From assembly GCA_900550455.1 (NCBI GenBank), contig URSE01000007.1, positions 1 through 25,821 on the forward strand: a DNA stretch of 25,821 nt, written 5' to 3'. Positions 15,146 through 24,309 of the stretch are shown piece by piece; the first letter of the stretch is position 1; each line of letters opens with the position of its first letter. The position numbers and the translations under genes are program-made. The notes under the pieces are model-generated. The model did no database searches and had not been told where the DNA came from. It saw nothing but the letters and a program-made list of their open reading frames with translations. This DNA comes from an uncultured Veillonella sp. (GTDB lineage Bacteria > Bacillota > Negativicutes > Veillonellales > Veillonellaceae).

Positions 15146-16399
15146 TTAATTAAGTACCTGTTCACCCTTAATGAAGGAGTAAAGGAAATAGAGGGCAGAC
15201 TCTGCCGCTGCTTGCCGCACTTCTTCCCGGTCTCCTATAAAAATTCTCTTATAGGTCCGCGTCCCATGTGGGCCAGCTACGGCAAACCAGACGAGCCCTA
15301 TCGGTTTATCAGCACTGCCTCCTCCAGGGCCTGCTATACCCGTGGTAGATACACCATAGGTAGATTGGGTCACTCGGCAGGTTCCTTCCGCCATGGCCTT
15401 AGCCACTGGTTCTGATACCGCTCCATAGACATCTAAAAGTTCTTGTGGCACACCCAAAACATTATGTTTGACCTCATTGGAATAAGATATAATCCCACCG
15501 TTAAAATATTCACTAGATCCTGGTGTATTACCCAATCGTTTACCTACTAATCCCGATGTACAGGATTCAGCTGTAGCCACCATATGTCCAGACCCTGTTA
15601 ATAGGGTCTTGAATAGATCTTCAAGAGGAAGATCTAAGGTTCGGCCCACATGTTTACCCAATCGTTCAAAAATGATATCATCCCAAGGCTCTAGGAGGGC
15701 CTCTGCTTGCTCTACCTCTCTAGCCTTAGCTGTAATTCTAAGCTCTATGTAACCATTTTTAATGAGAAAAGCTATGGTTGGGTTGGATTGCCCTTCTACC
15801 AAATCCTTAAAACAGTCTTCCAAGACTGCTTCGCCTAATCCATAGATAGCATAGCGGTGAGAATGAATAACTCCCTGTGAGCCAAAATGTTGATCCAAAT
15901 AGGAAAGAACGCCATCTGTAAACATGGCCTTCATTTCACCAGGAGGACCTGGTAATAGGATATAAGTAGCCTCAGCCCCCTCGTAGATTACCCCAGGAGC
16001 TATACCAATTGGATTTTCCAAGAGCCCTGCTCCCTTGGGAAGAATGGCCTCCCGGCGGCTGGCTGCAGGTGGCATCTGGCCAATCCGTTGGAAGGACCTA
16101 TGGATAAGCTCCATAGCCTCTTGATTCAGGACCATATCGATATTCTGAGAGGCCGCCAAGCATTCTCTGGTAATATCCCCTTGAGTTGGACCTAAGCCAC
16201 CTGTGACAACCACTAGATCAGCTCGAGTACCCGCCAAGTCAAAGGCTGCCTTCATGCGGTCCCTGTTATCCCCTACCACACTCTGGTAGGCCACAGTATA
16301 CCCCTTCTTGTTCAATTGAGTAGCTAGCCAAGAAACATTAGTGTTAATTTGGTCACCTAGCAGCAATTCAGAACCTGTAGAAATTAACTCTACGATCAT
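15146..16399 (-). CDS. cinA: CinA family protein (NMN deamidase / competence-damage)
   Basis: This two-domain cytoplasmic protein has an N-terminal MoCF-like domain (STGSELLLGDQINTN at 7-21, VTGGLGPT at 65-72) and a C-terminal PncC-type domain (TAESCTSGL at 276-284, TTGIAGPGGG at 352-361). The C-terminal domain deamidates nicotinamide mononucleotide in characterised homologues; the N-terminal domain has ADP-ribose pyrophosphatase activity in some. The 417-residue length is normal. The ATG has AGGTGA about 4 nt upstream. It precedes recA, as in many Firmicutes, but recA has its own promoter 124 nt later. No terminator is visible between them. Confidence 0.94.
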   Translation of the reverse strand: MIVELISTGSELLLGDQINTNVSWLATQLNKKGYTVAYQSVVGDNRDRMKAAFDLAGTRADLVVVTGGLGPTQGDITRECLAASQNIDMVLNQEAMELIHRSFQRIGQMPPAASRREAILPKGAGLLENPIGIAPGVIYEGAEATYILLPGPPGEMKAMFTDGVLSYLDQHFGSQGVIHSHRYAIYGLGEAVLEDCFKDLVEGQSNPTIAFLIKNGYIELRITAKAREVEQAEALLEPWDDIIFERLGKHVGRTLDLPLEDLFKTLLTGSGHMVATAESCTSGLVGKRLGNTPGSSEYFNGGIISYSNEVKHNVLGVPQELLDVYGAVSEPVAKAMAEGTCRVTQSTYGVSTTGIAGPGGGSADKPIGLVWFAVAGPHGTRTYKRIFIGDREEVRQAAAESALYFLYSFIKGEQVLN

Positions 16400-16468
16400 C
16401 CTATCACCTAATTTCTTTATATAAGAAGGCCCTTAGTGGGTTTCCTCTATCTATGATTCTTAGTCATC

Positions 16469-17815
16469 TCAATCAATTTCATTCACCACAACATCATAGG
16501 CAAAGCCTTGTTCCACTTCAACTCTAATAATATCTCCCTCTGAGAGGTCTGGACGAGCATTTTCTAAGAACATGTTGCCATCCACATCTGGTGCTTGGCA
16601 CATGAGACGGCCCTTGGCCAACCGTTGGCCTGCTTCCTCCTCAATCTCCTCTACCATAGCTTGGTGGATAGACCCTTCCAAATCTCGGTTATTCTCTTCG
16701 GAAATAACCGCTTGAATAGCCATAAGTGTATGGTACCGTTCTTCCTTAACCGCTTCTGGCACTTGATCTTTCCGTGCGCCAGCAATGGTCCCTTCCTCTT
16801 GGGAGTACGTAAATACGCCCATATTATCAAACTTAATGTCCTTAACGAATTGGCATAACTCCTCAAATTGTTGATCGGTTTCCCCAGGGAAACCGACGAT
16901 AATAGAAGTCCGAAGGGTAACATGATCAGATACTGCGCGAATTTTTTTTAGGAGGGTCTCAATGTCTGACCGAGAATCACGACGGTTCATATCCTTCAAA
17001 ATTTCATCATTAATATGTTGGAGTGGAATATCCACATAGTTAGCAATCTTAGGTTCATGCACGATAAGGTTCAACAGTTCGTCAGAGAAGTAGGTTGGGT
17101 AGAGGTAGAGCATACGAATCCACTCAATCCCTTCTACCTTGGTCAAGGCTTTCAAAAGGTCAGTCAATAGTGGCTGTCCATCGGCAGACAAGTCAATCCC
17201 ATAGGAGGTCGTATCTTGTGCAATGAGAACTATTTCTTTTACCCCCATTGAAGCTAGGCGCTTAGCCTCTGCCAAGATGGATTCCATGGTACGAGACCGG
17301 AAGGCTCCACGCACCTTAGGGATGATACAAAAAGTACAGCCATTGTTACAGCCTTCTGCAATTTTAATATAGGCTGAATAGCGTGGCGTTGTTTGCATAC
17401 GAGGCATGCGCTCATCATAGATATTAGTCATATCATCCATGATAGAGATACGGTTCCCCTTATCAATGGAATCCAAGGCATCCATAATACGGTTCCAAGC
17501 ACCAGTCCCGATGAGGGCATCAATTTCAGGGATTTCCTTAAACAGTTCATCTTGGTATTGCTGACTCAAACAACCAGCTACAATAAGGCCCTTGCAAGCA
17601 CCTATTTGCTTATATTGAGCCGCTTCCAAAATGGTATTAATAGACTCTTCCTTTGCCTTTTCAATAAAGGTACAGGTATTGATGATAATGAGATCGGCTG
17701 TAGACAAGTCCTCTGTAATTTCGTAGCCATCTTCCTTCAAAAGACCTAACATAACCTCTGTATCAACTAGATTTTTAGCACAGCCAAGACTGATGTAACC
17801 TAACTTCTTTTCCAT
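16469..17815 (-). CDS. rimO: Ribosomal protein S12 methylthiotransferase RimO
   Basis: This radical SAM enzyme adds a methylthio group to an aspartate of ribosomal protein S12. The 448 residues carry the N-terminal cluster cysteines C12, C48 and C82 (GCAKNLVDTE, NTCTF, GCLSQ). The SAM cluster motif CNNGCTFC has C156, C160 and C163. A TRAM-type C-terminal domain completes the enzyme. The GCAKNLVDTE start favours RimO over MiaB, whose N-terminus differs. The ATG has AAAGGAA 5 nt upstream. It follows the solute-binding gene by 15 nt. The 69-nt gap to cinA contains no gene, so the usual pgsA neighbour is missing. Confidence 0.95.
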   Translation of the reverse strand: MEKKLGYISLGCAKNLVDTEVMLGLLKEDGYEITEDLSTADLIIINTCTFIEKAKEESINTILEAAQYKQIGACKGLIVAGCLSQQYQDELFKEIPEIDALIGTGAWNRIMDALDSIDKGNRISIMDDMTNIYDERMPRMQTTPRYSAYIKIAEGCNNGCTFCIIPKVRGAFRSRTMESILAEAKRLASMGVKEIVLIAQDTTSYGIDLSADGQPLLTDLLKALTKVEGIEWIRMLYLYPTYFSDELLNLIVHEPKIANYVDIPLQHINDEILKDMNRRDSRSDIETLLKKIRAVSDHVTLRTSIIVGFPGETDQQFEELCQFVKDIKFDNMGVFTYSQEEGTIAGARKDQVPEAVKEERYHTLMAIQAVISEENNRDLEGSIHQAMVEEIEEEAGQRLAKGRLMCQAPDVDGNMFLENARPDLSEGDIIRVEVEQGFAYDVVVNEID

Positions 17816-17830
17816 GAATTTCCTTTCTTA

Positions 17831-18865
17831 TTAATGGGAAAACCGCACTTGCTTAAGCCATGTATCCAATAATTGCTTCTTGCCCTCCACCGTATAGCCA
17901 CCCTGGGTATTAAAGAGAACCAAACCATGTCCCAAAGAATCCACCGGATCTGCTACTTCTGGATTAGTAAATACAAATGCATAGCCATTGACCGCCATAT
18001 CTAGATTGGTTTGTTTCGCTAAGAGCCAATTGACAAAATTAACAGATTCTTCGTATTGTTGGGTAGATCTTAATACACCCGCACCGGTCAAATAGTAAGG
18101 AGTTCCATCCTGAGGGAAGATCAACTTCACTGGATAGCCCTGCTTTGCATAGGCTTGACCATCGGAGTAATTGCCAATGCCTACATTAACTTCATTAAGG
18201 CTTGCTAGACGAATCGGTGTATCTAGGTACTTAGCATGCTGCGTAATATGCTCTTCTAGCGCTTTCATATAATTCAGCGCCCCCTCTTCTCCTTCGATTT
18301 CTACAAAGGAATAAAAGATGTTAGCGGCTGATTCAGCTGCCATATAGTCGGTCATCACAACCGTCCAAGGTCCTGGTTTAGCCAGGGTGGACCAGGTGGT
18401 AATAAACTGTCCCAAATGATTATAATATTGCGTATTTTGAGTAAAGATAATAGGGTCATACCAAGTTCCTACCCAAGCGCCATTATCATCTTTAAATTGA
18501 GGCGGTACTAGGTCTATGGTTTCCGAATACATACCCAAGAAGTGATGGCCCTTAGCCCCTAAGACCAAATTATCCTTAGAGGTAAGAATAATATCCCCCT
18601 CCTGGTCCAAGTAGTTAGGATTCATGCGGCGAGCCATTTGCGCGCCAGTTAAAGGCATGATTTTAACCCGAACTTGACGTTCTACTTGGTACTTATCCGC
18701 TATAAAACTAGTTAAATTATTAGGCAGGTCCGTATAGATGGTGATAGTTGCCTTAATAGGTACATCTGGACTGGCTTGGGATTGCTGGTAGGAGTACCAG
18801 AAGCCAAAGGCCATCATGAGGGCCACAAATAGGCCCAAAGCTGCCATAGAACGCCAGCGACTCAT
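17831..18865 (-). CDS. Orphan extracellular solute-binding protein
   Basis: The 344 residues resemble the periplasmic-binding fold of ABC iron or small-molecule uptake (AfuA/Fbp-like). After a hydrophobic N-terminal segment (about 5-27) come ITIYTDLPNN, EGDIILTSKD, VGTWYDPIIFTQNT, GPWTVVMTDY and a late region with QDGTPYYLTGAGVLRST and ESVNFVNWLLAKQTN, which follow the order of this superfamily. There is no lipobox cysteine, so it is either cleaved (after SQA, perhaps) or tethered by its N-terminal helix. No permease or ATPase gene is nearby, and the ligand cannot be read from the sequence. The ATG has AGGAG 7 nt upstream. It sits inside a housekeeping run between ygiQ and rimO. Confidence 0.75.
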   Translation of the reverse strand: MSRWRSMAALGLFVALMMAFGFWYSYQQSQASPDVPIKATITIYTDLPNNLTSFIADKYQVERQVRVKIMPLTGAQMARRMNPNYLDQEGDIILTSKDNLVLGAKGHHFLGMYSETIDLVPPQFKDDNGAWVGTWYDPIIFTQNTQYYNHLGQFITTWSTLAKPGPWTVVMTDYMAAESAANIFYSFVEIEGEEGALNYMKALEEHITQHAKYLDTPIRLASLNEVNVGIGNYSDGQAYAKQGYPVKLIFPQDGTPYYLTGAGVLRSTQQYEESVNFVNWLLAKQTNLDMAVNGYAFVFTNPEVADPVDSLGHGLVLFNTQGGYTVEGKKQLLDTWLKQVRFSH

Positions 18866-18890
18866 AGATGCTCTCCTCTCTCTATTTGAC

Positions 18891-18947
18891 GCAGGAATAG
18901 TTCTTTCCTGCTAAGTTTCCTATCAATCAAGTCCTATGCCACATAGG
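18891..18947 (-). repeat. Two hairpins between ygiQ and the solute-binding gene
   Basis: CCTATG/CATAGG (18933-18947, 3-nt loop) lies two bases after the ygiQ stop. GCAGGAA/TTCCTGC (18891-18911, 7-nt loop) follows, 20 nt before the next SD region. Neither has a U-run, so they are not standard terminators. They may be RNA processing or stability elements. Confidence 0.6.
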
Positions 18948-18949
18948 CA

Positions 18950-20923
18950 TTAAGGTCTTGCTTTTCCTACAAAGGTACGGCGACCATGTATAGGTTTATT
19001 CCCCTTTTTAGGACTTCCATAAAGGGTCCCATCTTCCTTAGACCGACCCATCCCCTTAGGGCTAGTATGCCGACCTTGTCCCCGCATAGGTTTACGATTA
19101 GCCTGCCCTTTATTATCACCCTTATGACGACCAATAGGGCGCGGTGGAATTAGGCACTGAGGGCCAAAGCCAATAAGATCTCGGCGGTTGGCCTTGATTA
19201 ACGCTTCCTTAACCAAATCATAATTATCGTTATTGCGATACTGCATGAGGGCTCGTTGCATGGCCTTGCCCCGCCCCTTCTTCTCTACAAAAACAGGCTT
19301 ACCATCTAATGGATTAATCCCTGTGTAGTACATACAAGTAGATAAAGATCCAGGGGTAGGAATAAAGTCCTGCACCTGTTCTGGATACATGCCTTGATCT
19401 CTAAGAAACTCAGCCAACTCGATAGCATCATCCAAAGTACAACCTGGATGTGAAGACATGAAATAAGGAACAAGATATTGCTTTTTTCCCAACTGACGGT
19501 TAGCTTCTTCAAACCATTGCTTAAAGGTCAAAAATTCTTCTTTACCCGCCTTACCCATCATGGTAGTAACTCGCTTAGAAATGTGTTCTGGCGCGACTTT
19601 AAGCTGACCAGATACATGGTATTGGCAGAGTTCCTTGACGAAGGCTTTATTATTATCAGCCAACACATAATCGTAGCGAAGACCGGATCGGACAAAGACC
19701 TTTTTAACCCCCTTAAGAGACCGAATTTTACGGAGGAGATTTATGTAGTCATCATGATTGGTATTGAGATTGTCACAAGGTTCTGGAGCCGCACAGGTAC
19801 GACCACGGCAAGCACCATAAACAGCCTGCTTATCACAAGCTAGATGGCGGAAATTGGCTGTTGGCCCCCCCACATCGTGGATGTAACCTTTGAAGTTATC
19901 CAAAGAAATCATCCGTTTAGCCTCATCAATCAAAGATTGGTGAGAGCGATTTTGGATAATCCGACCTTGATGATTAGTAATAGCGCAGAAAGAACAAGAG
20001 CCAAAACAACCCCTGTGTGAGACCAAGGAAAACTGTACTTCCGATAAGGCTGGAACACCGCCACAGCTATCGTACTTAGGATGCCATGTCCGGGTATAAG
20101 GCAGGTCATATACATCATCCATTTCCTCTTGGGTCAATGGTAAGGCTGGCGGATTTTGCACCAGATAGCGGTTGCTATGCGCCTGCACTAGACGGCGCCC
20201 ATAATAAGGGTCTTGCTCATCGTATTGGAGACGGAAGGCATCGGCAAAGGCCATCTTATCAGACTTAACCTCTTCAAAGGAAGGACAGATAACAGAATCC
20301 CCCTGAGGAATATCCTTACTAATGTAGCAAATGCCACGGATTTCCCTAAGATCTTCACGCCAAGTTCCCTTATCCAAGGCCTGCGCTATATCGACAATCT
20401 GCTTTTCTCCCATACCATAGACAAGGATGTCCGCCTTAGCATCAAAAAGAATAGATCCTCGAACTTTATCAGACCAATAGTCATAGTGAGCAAAACGGCG
20501 CAGAGATGCCTCGATGCCTCCAATAACTATCGGCACTTGAGGGAAGGCCTCTCGCATGCGGTTGGCATAGACTAAGGTAGCCCGATCTGGGCGATGACCG
20601 GCTTCTCCACCAGGGGAATAGTCATCTTCCCGTCGCACCTTCTTAGCAGCGGTAAATTTATTGAGCATGGAATCCAAGTTACCTGCTGTAACTAAGGAGG
20701 CTAAGCGAGGCTTACCCAGTTTTTTAAAAGACTCTACATCATGCCAATCGGGCTGATCGATAATCCCTACGCGATACCCTTTCTTCTCCAAATAACGACC
20801 GATGACGGCTGCTGCAAAAGAAGGGTGATCTACATAGGCGTCACCACTAATGAGGACGAAATCCAACTCATCCCAGCCTAAGGCCTTCATTTCTTCTGGC
20901 TCTGTAATTAAAAATCGTCCCAT
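18950..20923 (-). CDS. YgiQ family radical SAM protein
   Basis: This is a full-length YgiQ (UPF0313) protein of 657 residues. The N-terminal domain includes LISGDAYVDHPSFAAAVIGR and the DDYSPGGEAGHRPDRA segment typical of the family. The radical SAM cluster motif CFGSCSFC provides C306, C310 and C313, placed unusually late in the chain as in all YgiQ. Cysteine-rich CRGRTC follows further on. The last 60 residues are a basic, G/K/R-rich, low-complexity tail that could bind nucleic acid. The reaction catalysed is unknown. The ATG is 12 nt after the RodZ-like stop, with GAGG about 8 nt upstream, so it is probably cotranscribed. Confidence 0.9.
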   Translation of the reverse strand: MGRFLITEPEEMKALGWDELDFVLISGDAYVDHPSFAAAVIGRYLEKKGYRVGIIDQPDWHDVESFKKLGKPRLASLVTAGNLDSMLNKFTAAKKVRREDDYSPGGEAGHRPDRATLVYANRMREAFPQVPIVIGGIEASLRRFAHYDYWSDKVRGSILFDAKADILVYGMGEKQIVDIAQALDKGTWREDLREIRGICYISKDIPQGDSVICPSFEEVKSDKMAFADAFRLQYDEQDPYYGRRLVQAHSNRYLVQNPPALPLTQEEMDDVYDLPYTRTWHPKYDSCGGVPALSEVQFSLVSHRGCFGSCSFCAITNHQGRIIQNRSHQSLIDEAKRMISLDNFKGYIHDVGGPTANFRHLACDKQAVYGACRGRTCAAPEPCDNLNTNHDDYINLLRKIRSLKGVKKVFVRSGLRYDYVLADNNKAFVKELCQYHVSGQLKVAPEHISKRVTTMMGKAGKEEFLTFKQWFEEANRQLGKKQYLVPYFMSSHPGCTLDDAIELAEFLRDQGMYPEQVQDFIPTPGSLSTCMYYTGINPLDGKPVFVEKKGRGKAMQRALMQYRNNDNYDLVKEALIKANRRDLIGFGPQCLIPPRPIGRHKGDNKGQANRKPMRGQGRHTSPKGMGRSKEDGTLYGSPKKGNKPIHGRRTFVGKARP

Positions 20924-20935
20924 CCTACTATCCTC

Positions 20936-21355
20936 TTATACAATTAACCAAGCTAGAAAGGCTAGCAAGATGATCGCAATCACGCAGGTCATGAGCAAGT
21001 TGCGGCTGGATCCCAATAGGCCTTGAGATTGGGTATCTTCTACCCGTGCTAAGGCTCCTGCCCGTCCTCCTTCTAGGCTCCCATCTTCAAGAGCCGCCTG
21101 TAAGGGCATTAAGGTCTGTCCCGATTCATGTTCCTGCTTGTAAATCACGAGTAAGTGCTTACCATTAAGACCTAGAAAATTACCATAATTACGAATGAAG
21201 CCCTTTGTATATACATGACCAGGAATGATATCGTAATTGCCCTCTTCTAGGGCCTCTAAGTAAGCAGACCGGATGTGGAGACGCTGTTCCACATCCTTAT
21301 ATGTCAAGCCACGACGCATCCGTTCGCGCCGTAACTCTTCCCCTAATTGAGTCAC
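20936..21355 (-). CDS. Short RodZ-like membrane helix-turn-helix protein
   Basis: The 139 residues begin with a RodZ-type HTH domain (GEELRRERMRRGLTYKDVEQ, then IRSAYLEALEEGNYDIIPG, then YTKGFIRNYGNFLGL). A polar linker follows, then one membrane helix (120-139) that reaches the very C-terminus. Full RodZ continues into a periplasmic domain; here nothing follows the helix. RodZ links MreB to the cell-wall machinery. A short form like this could still bind MreB, or act only as a membrane regulator. The start is GTG with AAGGAG 8 nt upstream, overlapping the ftsK end. The next gene begins 12 nt past the stop, so truncation by frameshift is not evident. Confidence 0.8.
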   Translation of the reverse strand: MTQLGEELRRERMRRGLTYKDVEQRLHIRSAYLEALEEGNYDIIPGHVYTKGFIRNYGNFLGLNGKHLLVIYKQEHESGQTLMPLQAALEDGSLEGGRAGALARVEDTQSQGLLGSSRNLLMTCVIAIILLAFLAWLIV

Positions 21356-21367
21356 GCTCCACGCTCC

Positions 21368-24148
21368 TTATTGCTGGGTATCCCCTTGGGATTGCCCCTT
21401 ACTAAAGTAGGTTTCTTTAACTTGGGCTGGGGTCATCAAAATTTCCCGAGCCTTAGCCCCATTAGAAGGGCCAACAATTTTCATATCTTCCATCATATCA
21501 ACCAAACGGGCTGCCCGGGTATAACCGATACGGAAACGCCGTTGCAACATAGACACAGAGGCTTGCCCAGTTTCCATGATGACATCTACGGCTCGTTCAA
21601 AATACTCGTCCGCCATAGGGTCTAACTTATCCTCGCTAGCTTCTTCTTGTACAGGCTCTTCCTTAGTCACTTCATCGTTATAGGAAGGTCTACCTTGTCC
21701 CTTAACGAAATCTACCAAGTGTTCTACTTCGTTATCAGAAATGAATGCCCCTTGGATGCGAACAGGCTTGTTGGCCCCAATTGGGCTAAAGAGCATATCC
21801 CCCTTACCTAAGAGTTTTTCAGCCCCGCCCACATCTAAAATAGTTCGAGAATCAATTTGAGTCGCTACAGCAAAAGAAATGCGAGATGGTACATTAGCCT
21901 TAATAAGGCCTGTAATAACATTAACCGATGGCCGTTGAGTCGCCAAGATCATATGAATCCCCGCAGCTCGTGCTTTTTGCGCCAAACGAACGATAGATTC
22001 TTCAATATCTGCTGGCGCAGTCATCATAAGGTCTGCCATTTCGTCAATAACAATCAAGACAAGAGGCATAGCTTTATCGGAATAACGTTTATTGTATTCT
22101 TCCAACTTACGGACACCCAGGGTGGCAAAGGTGCGGTAACGAGATTCCATTTCTCGTACGGCCCAGCGAAGAACAGCAGAGGCCTTCTTCATATCCGTCA
22201 CCACAGGAGCCATTAAATGCGGTATATCATTATAAACAGATAGTTCTACCATTTTAGGGTCGATGAGAATCAACTTTACTTCATCAGGTTTCCGGTTAAA
22301 TAAGATAGATGAAATGATAGTATTGATACAAACCGATTTACCAGATCCAGTGGAACCCGCTACTAACAGGTGAGGCATCTTAGCCAAGTCCGTAATGACA
22401 GGCTTGCCTGCAATATCCTTACCTAAGCCAACAGGAATGCCTCCTACAGCCTTTTTAAAGTCTTCGCAGTCCAAGACATCCCGCAAGTGAACTGCAGAAA
22501 CAGTCTTATTCGGCACCTCAATACCTACGGCAGACTTGCCTGGAATCGGCGCTTCCATACGGATGTCCGTAGCAGCTAAGGCCATTTTTAAATCATCTGT
22601 TAGGTTGACAATCTTAGATACCCGGGTACCAGGAGCTGGTTGAATTTCATACCGTGTTACCGCCGGCCCCTGAGTAGCATTGACTACATGAGCAGTCAAT
22701 CCAAAAGACTTAAGAGTTTCTTCTAAAATAGCTGCATTGTGAGCTACTTCTTCCCCCATTGCGGCTGGTCTTGCAGGCCCCTTGGAGAGAATGTCCAAGG
22801 ACGGGAAGTGGTAAGGCGCCTCAATACGGCGGATTACCTCTCCGTCCTTAGAGACAGTAACGTCCGCAATATCTTGACTAGCCCCAGCAACAGTACCCAA
22901 AGGAGTACTTGGAAGCGCACCTACACAACCAGTCCCCTCTGTGGACGAGAAATGATTAGCCACAAACGGCCGTCCTTCTTCCCCTCCCTCAGCGCTTACG
23001 TAATCATCAGAATCATCGTAATCCATAGGATTAGAATCATCCTCATAATCCTCACTTTGATCCCCATAAGCATAGGATGACTCATCATCATAGTCTGCAT
23101 CAGGTAGGTATTCAGGACTTGGATCTTCGTAGTCAGAATGTACATAAGTAGCCTCTTGGGCAGTCTCTTCTGGAGATTCTCCTAAAGGGCTAACTTCACC
23201 AACCGCTTCAGCTATTTCAGGCTCTATATCAGACGTCCCGATCTCAGGGCTCCCTGCTTCCACAGACCCTTTAGACAAGGTGCTCGTACCTACTGTAGCA
23301 AGGGCTGCCGCTGCAGCCTTTTGGTAGGCCGAGGGAGAATCCTCAGAAGAAGTCTTTACTCCTAAAGGCTCTTTAACCGGCTCTTGTTGGGATGGTTTTT
23401 CCTTGGAAAGATCTAAATCTTGCTCTGAGTTTTCCCCTTTGAAACTATCATCCTTAGCTTGATTATAGATAGCCCGTCTTTCCTTACGTTCCTCATTCCA
23501 TTCATCAAAGCGATCTTTCACTTCATAAGCCTTGTCCACGGCCGCTTCCTTAGCGGCATTGATATGAGGTTGTGCCTTGTCCTTAGTCAGGTGCAGGCCC
23601 TTTCTAAGAGATTTGTTAGATACCACAATACCGCATACAATGATAAGGATAACATCGAGGAATATAGATCCTACATTACCAAAGATTGTCCGCAGTCCAA
23701 AGGCAATAAAACCGCCAACAAGCCCCCCATTCATAGGAAAGAAGGATGGCTCTAATTCACGGCCGTAATCCACATAAACCAAACTAATAAAGGCTAATGC
23801 AAAGAAGAAGAGAAGACCTGCTCCTAGGCGGCGACGATTGATAGATGGCCATGTATCCTTATAAAAGATACGCCAGCCCAAATAGAGGACAAAGGCCGCT
23901 ACAATAAGACCACCCATGCCGAAGCCATAGCGGAAGAAGCCAGTAATAGCATCTCCCACAAAGCCCATGTCTACGCCTAAATAGCCTCCAAAGCCGATCA
24001 AGGCAAAGGCAAGCAACAAGAGGCCTCGAACCTCCTTGCGCAAAGAAAAGCCCTGTTTTGCGGTGGACTTATTTCGGCTTGCAGTTGTTTTACGACTTCT
24101 AGTCGTCTTTTTTCGAGTACTCTTTGTGCTCGTTTTTTCTCCTGCCAT
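21368..24148 (-). CDS. ftsK: DNA translocase FtsK/SpoIIIE
   Basis: This septum-bound ATPase pumps chromosome DNA during division. I take the ATG at 24148 (926 residues, MAGEKTSTKS) with GGGG 7 nt upstream; the frame reaches 24178 only through a TTG. Residues 2-35 are very basic. Four or five membrane helices lie at about 43-177. A long linker follows, with a strongly acidic D/E/Y/S-rich stretch (about 335-393). The motor has Walker A GSTGSGKSV (598-606) and Walker B LVLIVIDE (696-703). The C-terminal gamma winged helix reads ASVSMLQRRFRIGYTRAARL and should recognise orientation sequences. It has its own promoter and leads the downstream series of genes. Confidence 0.96.
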   Translation of the reverse strand: MAGEKTSTKSTRKKTTRSRKTTASRNKSTAKQGFSLRKEVRGLLLLAFALIGFGGYLGVDMGFVGDAITGFFRYGFGMGGLIVAAFVLYLGWRIFYKDTWPSINRRRLGAGLLFFFALAFISLVYVDYGRELEPSFFPMNGGLVGGFIAFGLRTIFGNVGSIFLDVILIIVCGIVVSNKSLRKGLHLTKDKAQPHINAAKEAAVDKAYEVKDRFDEWNEERKERRAIYNQAKDDSFKGENSEQDLDLSKEKPSQQEPVKEPLGVKTSSEDSPSAYQKAAAAALATVGTSTLSKGSVEAGSPEIGTSDIEPEIAEAVGEVSPLGESPEETAQEATYVHSDYEDPSPEYLPDADYDDESSYAYGDQSEDYEDDSNPMDYDDSDDYVSAEGGEEGRPFVANHFSSTEGTGCVGALPSTPLGTVAGASQDIADVTVSKDGEVIRRIEAPYHFPSLDILSKGPARPAAMGEEVAHNAAILEETLKSFGLTAHVVNATQGPAVTRYEIQPAPGTRVSKIVNLTDDLKMALAATDIRMEAPIPGKSAVGIEVPNKTVSAVHLRDVLDCEDFKKAVGGIPVGLGKDIAGKPVITDLAKMPHLLVAGSTGSGKSVCINTIISSILFNRKPDEVKLILIDPKMVELSVYNDIPHLMAPVVTDMKKASAVLRWAVREMESRYRTFATLGVRKLEEYNKRYSDKAMPLVLIVIDEMADLMMTAPADIEESIVRLAQKARAAGIHMILATQRPSVNVITGLIKANVPSRISFAVATQIDSRTILDVGGAEKLLGKGDMLFSPIGANKPVRIQGAFISDNEVEHLVDFVKGQGRPSYNDEVTKEEPVQEEASEDKLDPMADEYFERAVDVIMETGQASVSMLQRRFRIGYTRAARLVDMMEDMKIVGPSNGAKAREILMTPAQVKETYFSKGQSQGDTQQ

Positions 24149-24200
24149 TCTATATCCCCTTAAGACTATAAGACTCAAAATATTGTAAATTTAGCATTTA

Positions 24201-24218
24201 ATTATACCATATATGGTA
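24201..24218 (-). promoter_or_regulatory. ftsK promoter (extended -10) with overlapping palindrome
   Basis: TATAAT (24206-24201) is preceded by TGG, an extended -10; the -35 is poor. TACCATATATGGTA (24205-24218) is a perfect 14-bp palindrome over the -10, so it is a candidate operator. The predicted start is near 24195, about 47 nt before the ATG. Confidence 0.7.
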
Positions 24219-24251
24219 GTTTATGAGTATAGTTTTTCATTTATTCTTAAT

Positions 24252-24270
24252 AAAAAGGAGCTTTCTCCCC
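24252..24270 (-). terminator. Weak second terminator-like hairpin before ftsK
   Basis: GGGGAG (24270-24265) can pair with CTCCTT around an AAAG loop, with two G-U pairs. TTTTT overlaps its end. It is small and lies between the rarA hairpin and the ftsK promoter. Confidence 0.4.
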
Positions 24271-24309
24271 TCCCCCACCGAACCTAAGTCAGCCAAAATT
24301 TCTCGCATT

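Noticed and set aside
24149..24178. TTG start 10 codons upstream for ftsK
   Set aside because: The ATG at 24148 has a properly spaced G-rich SD.
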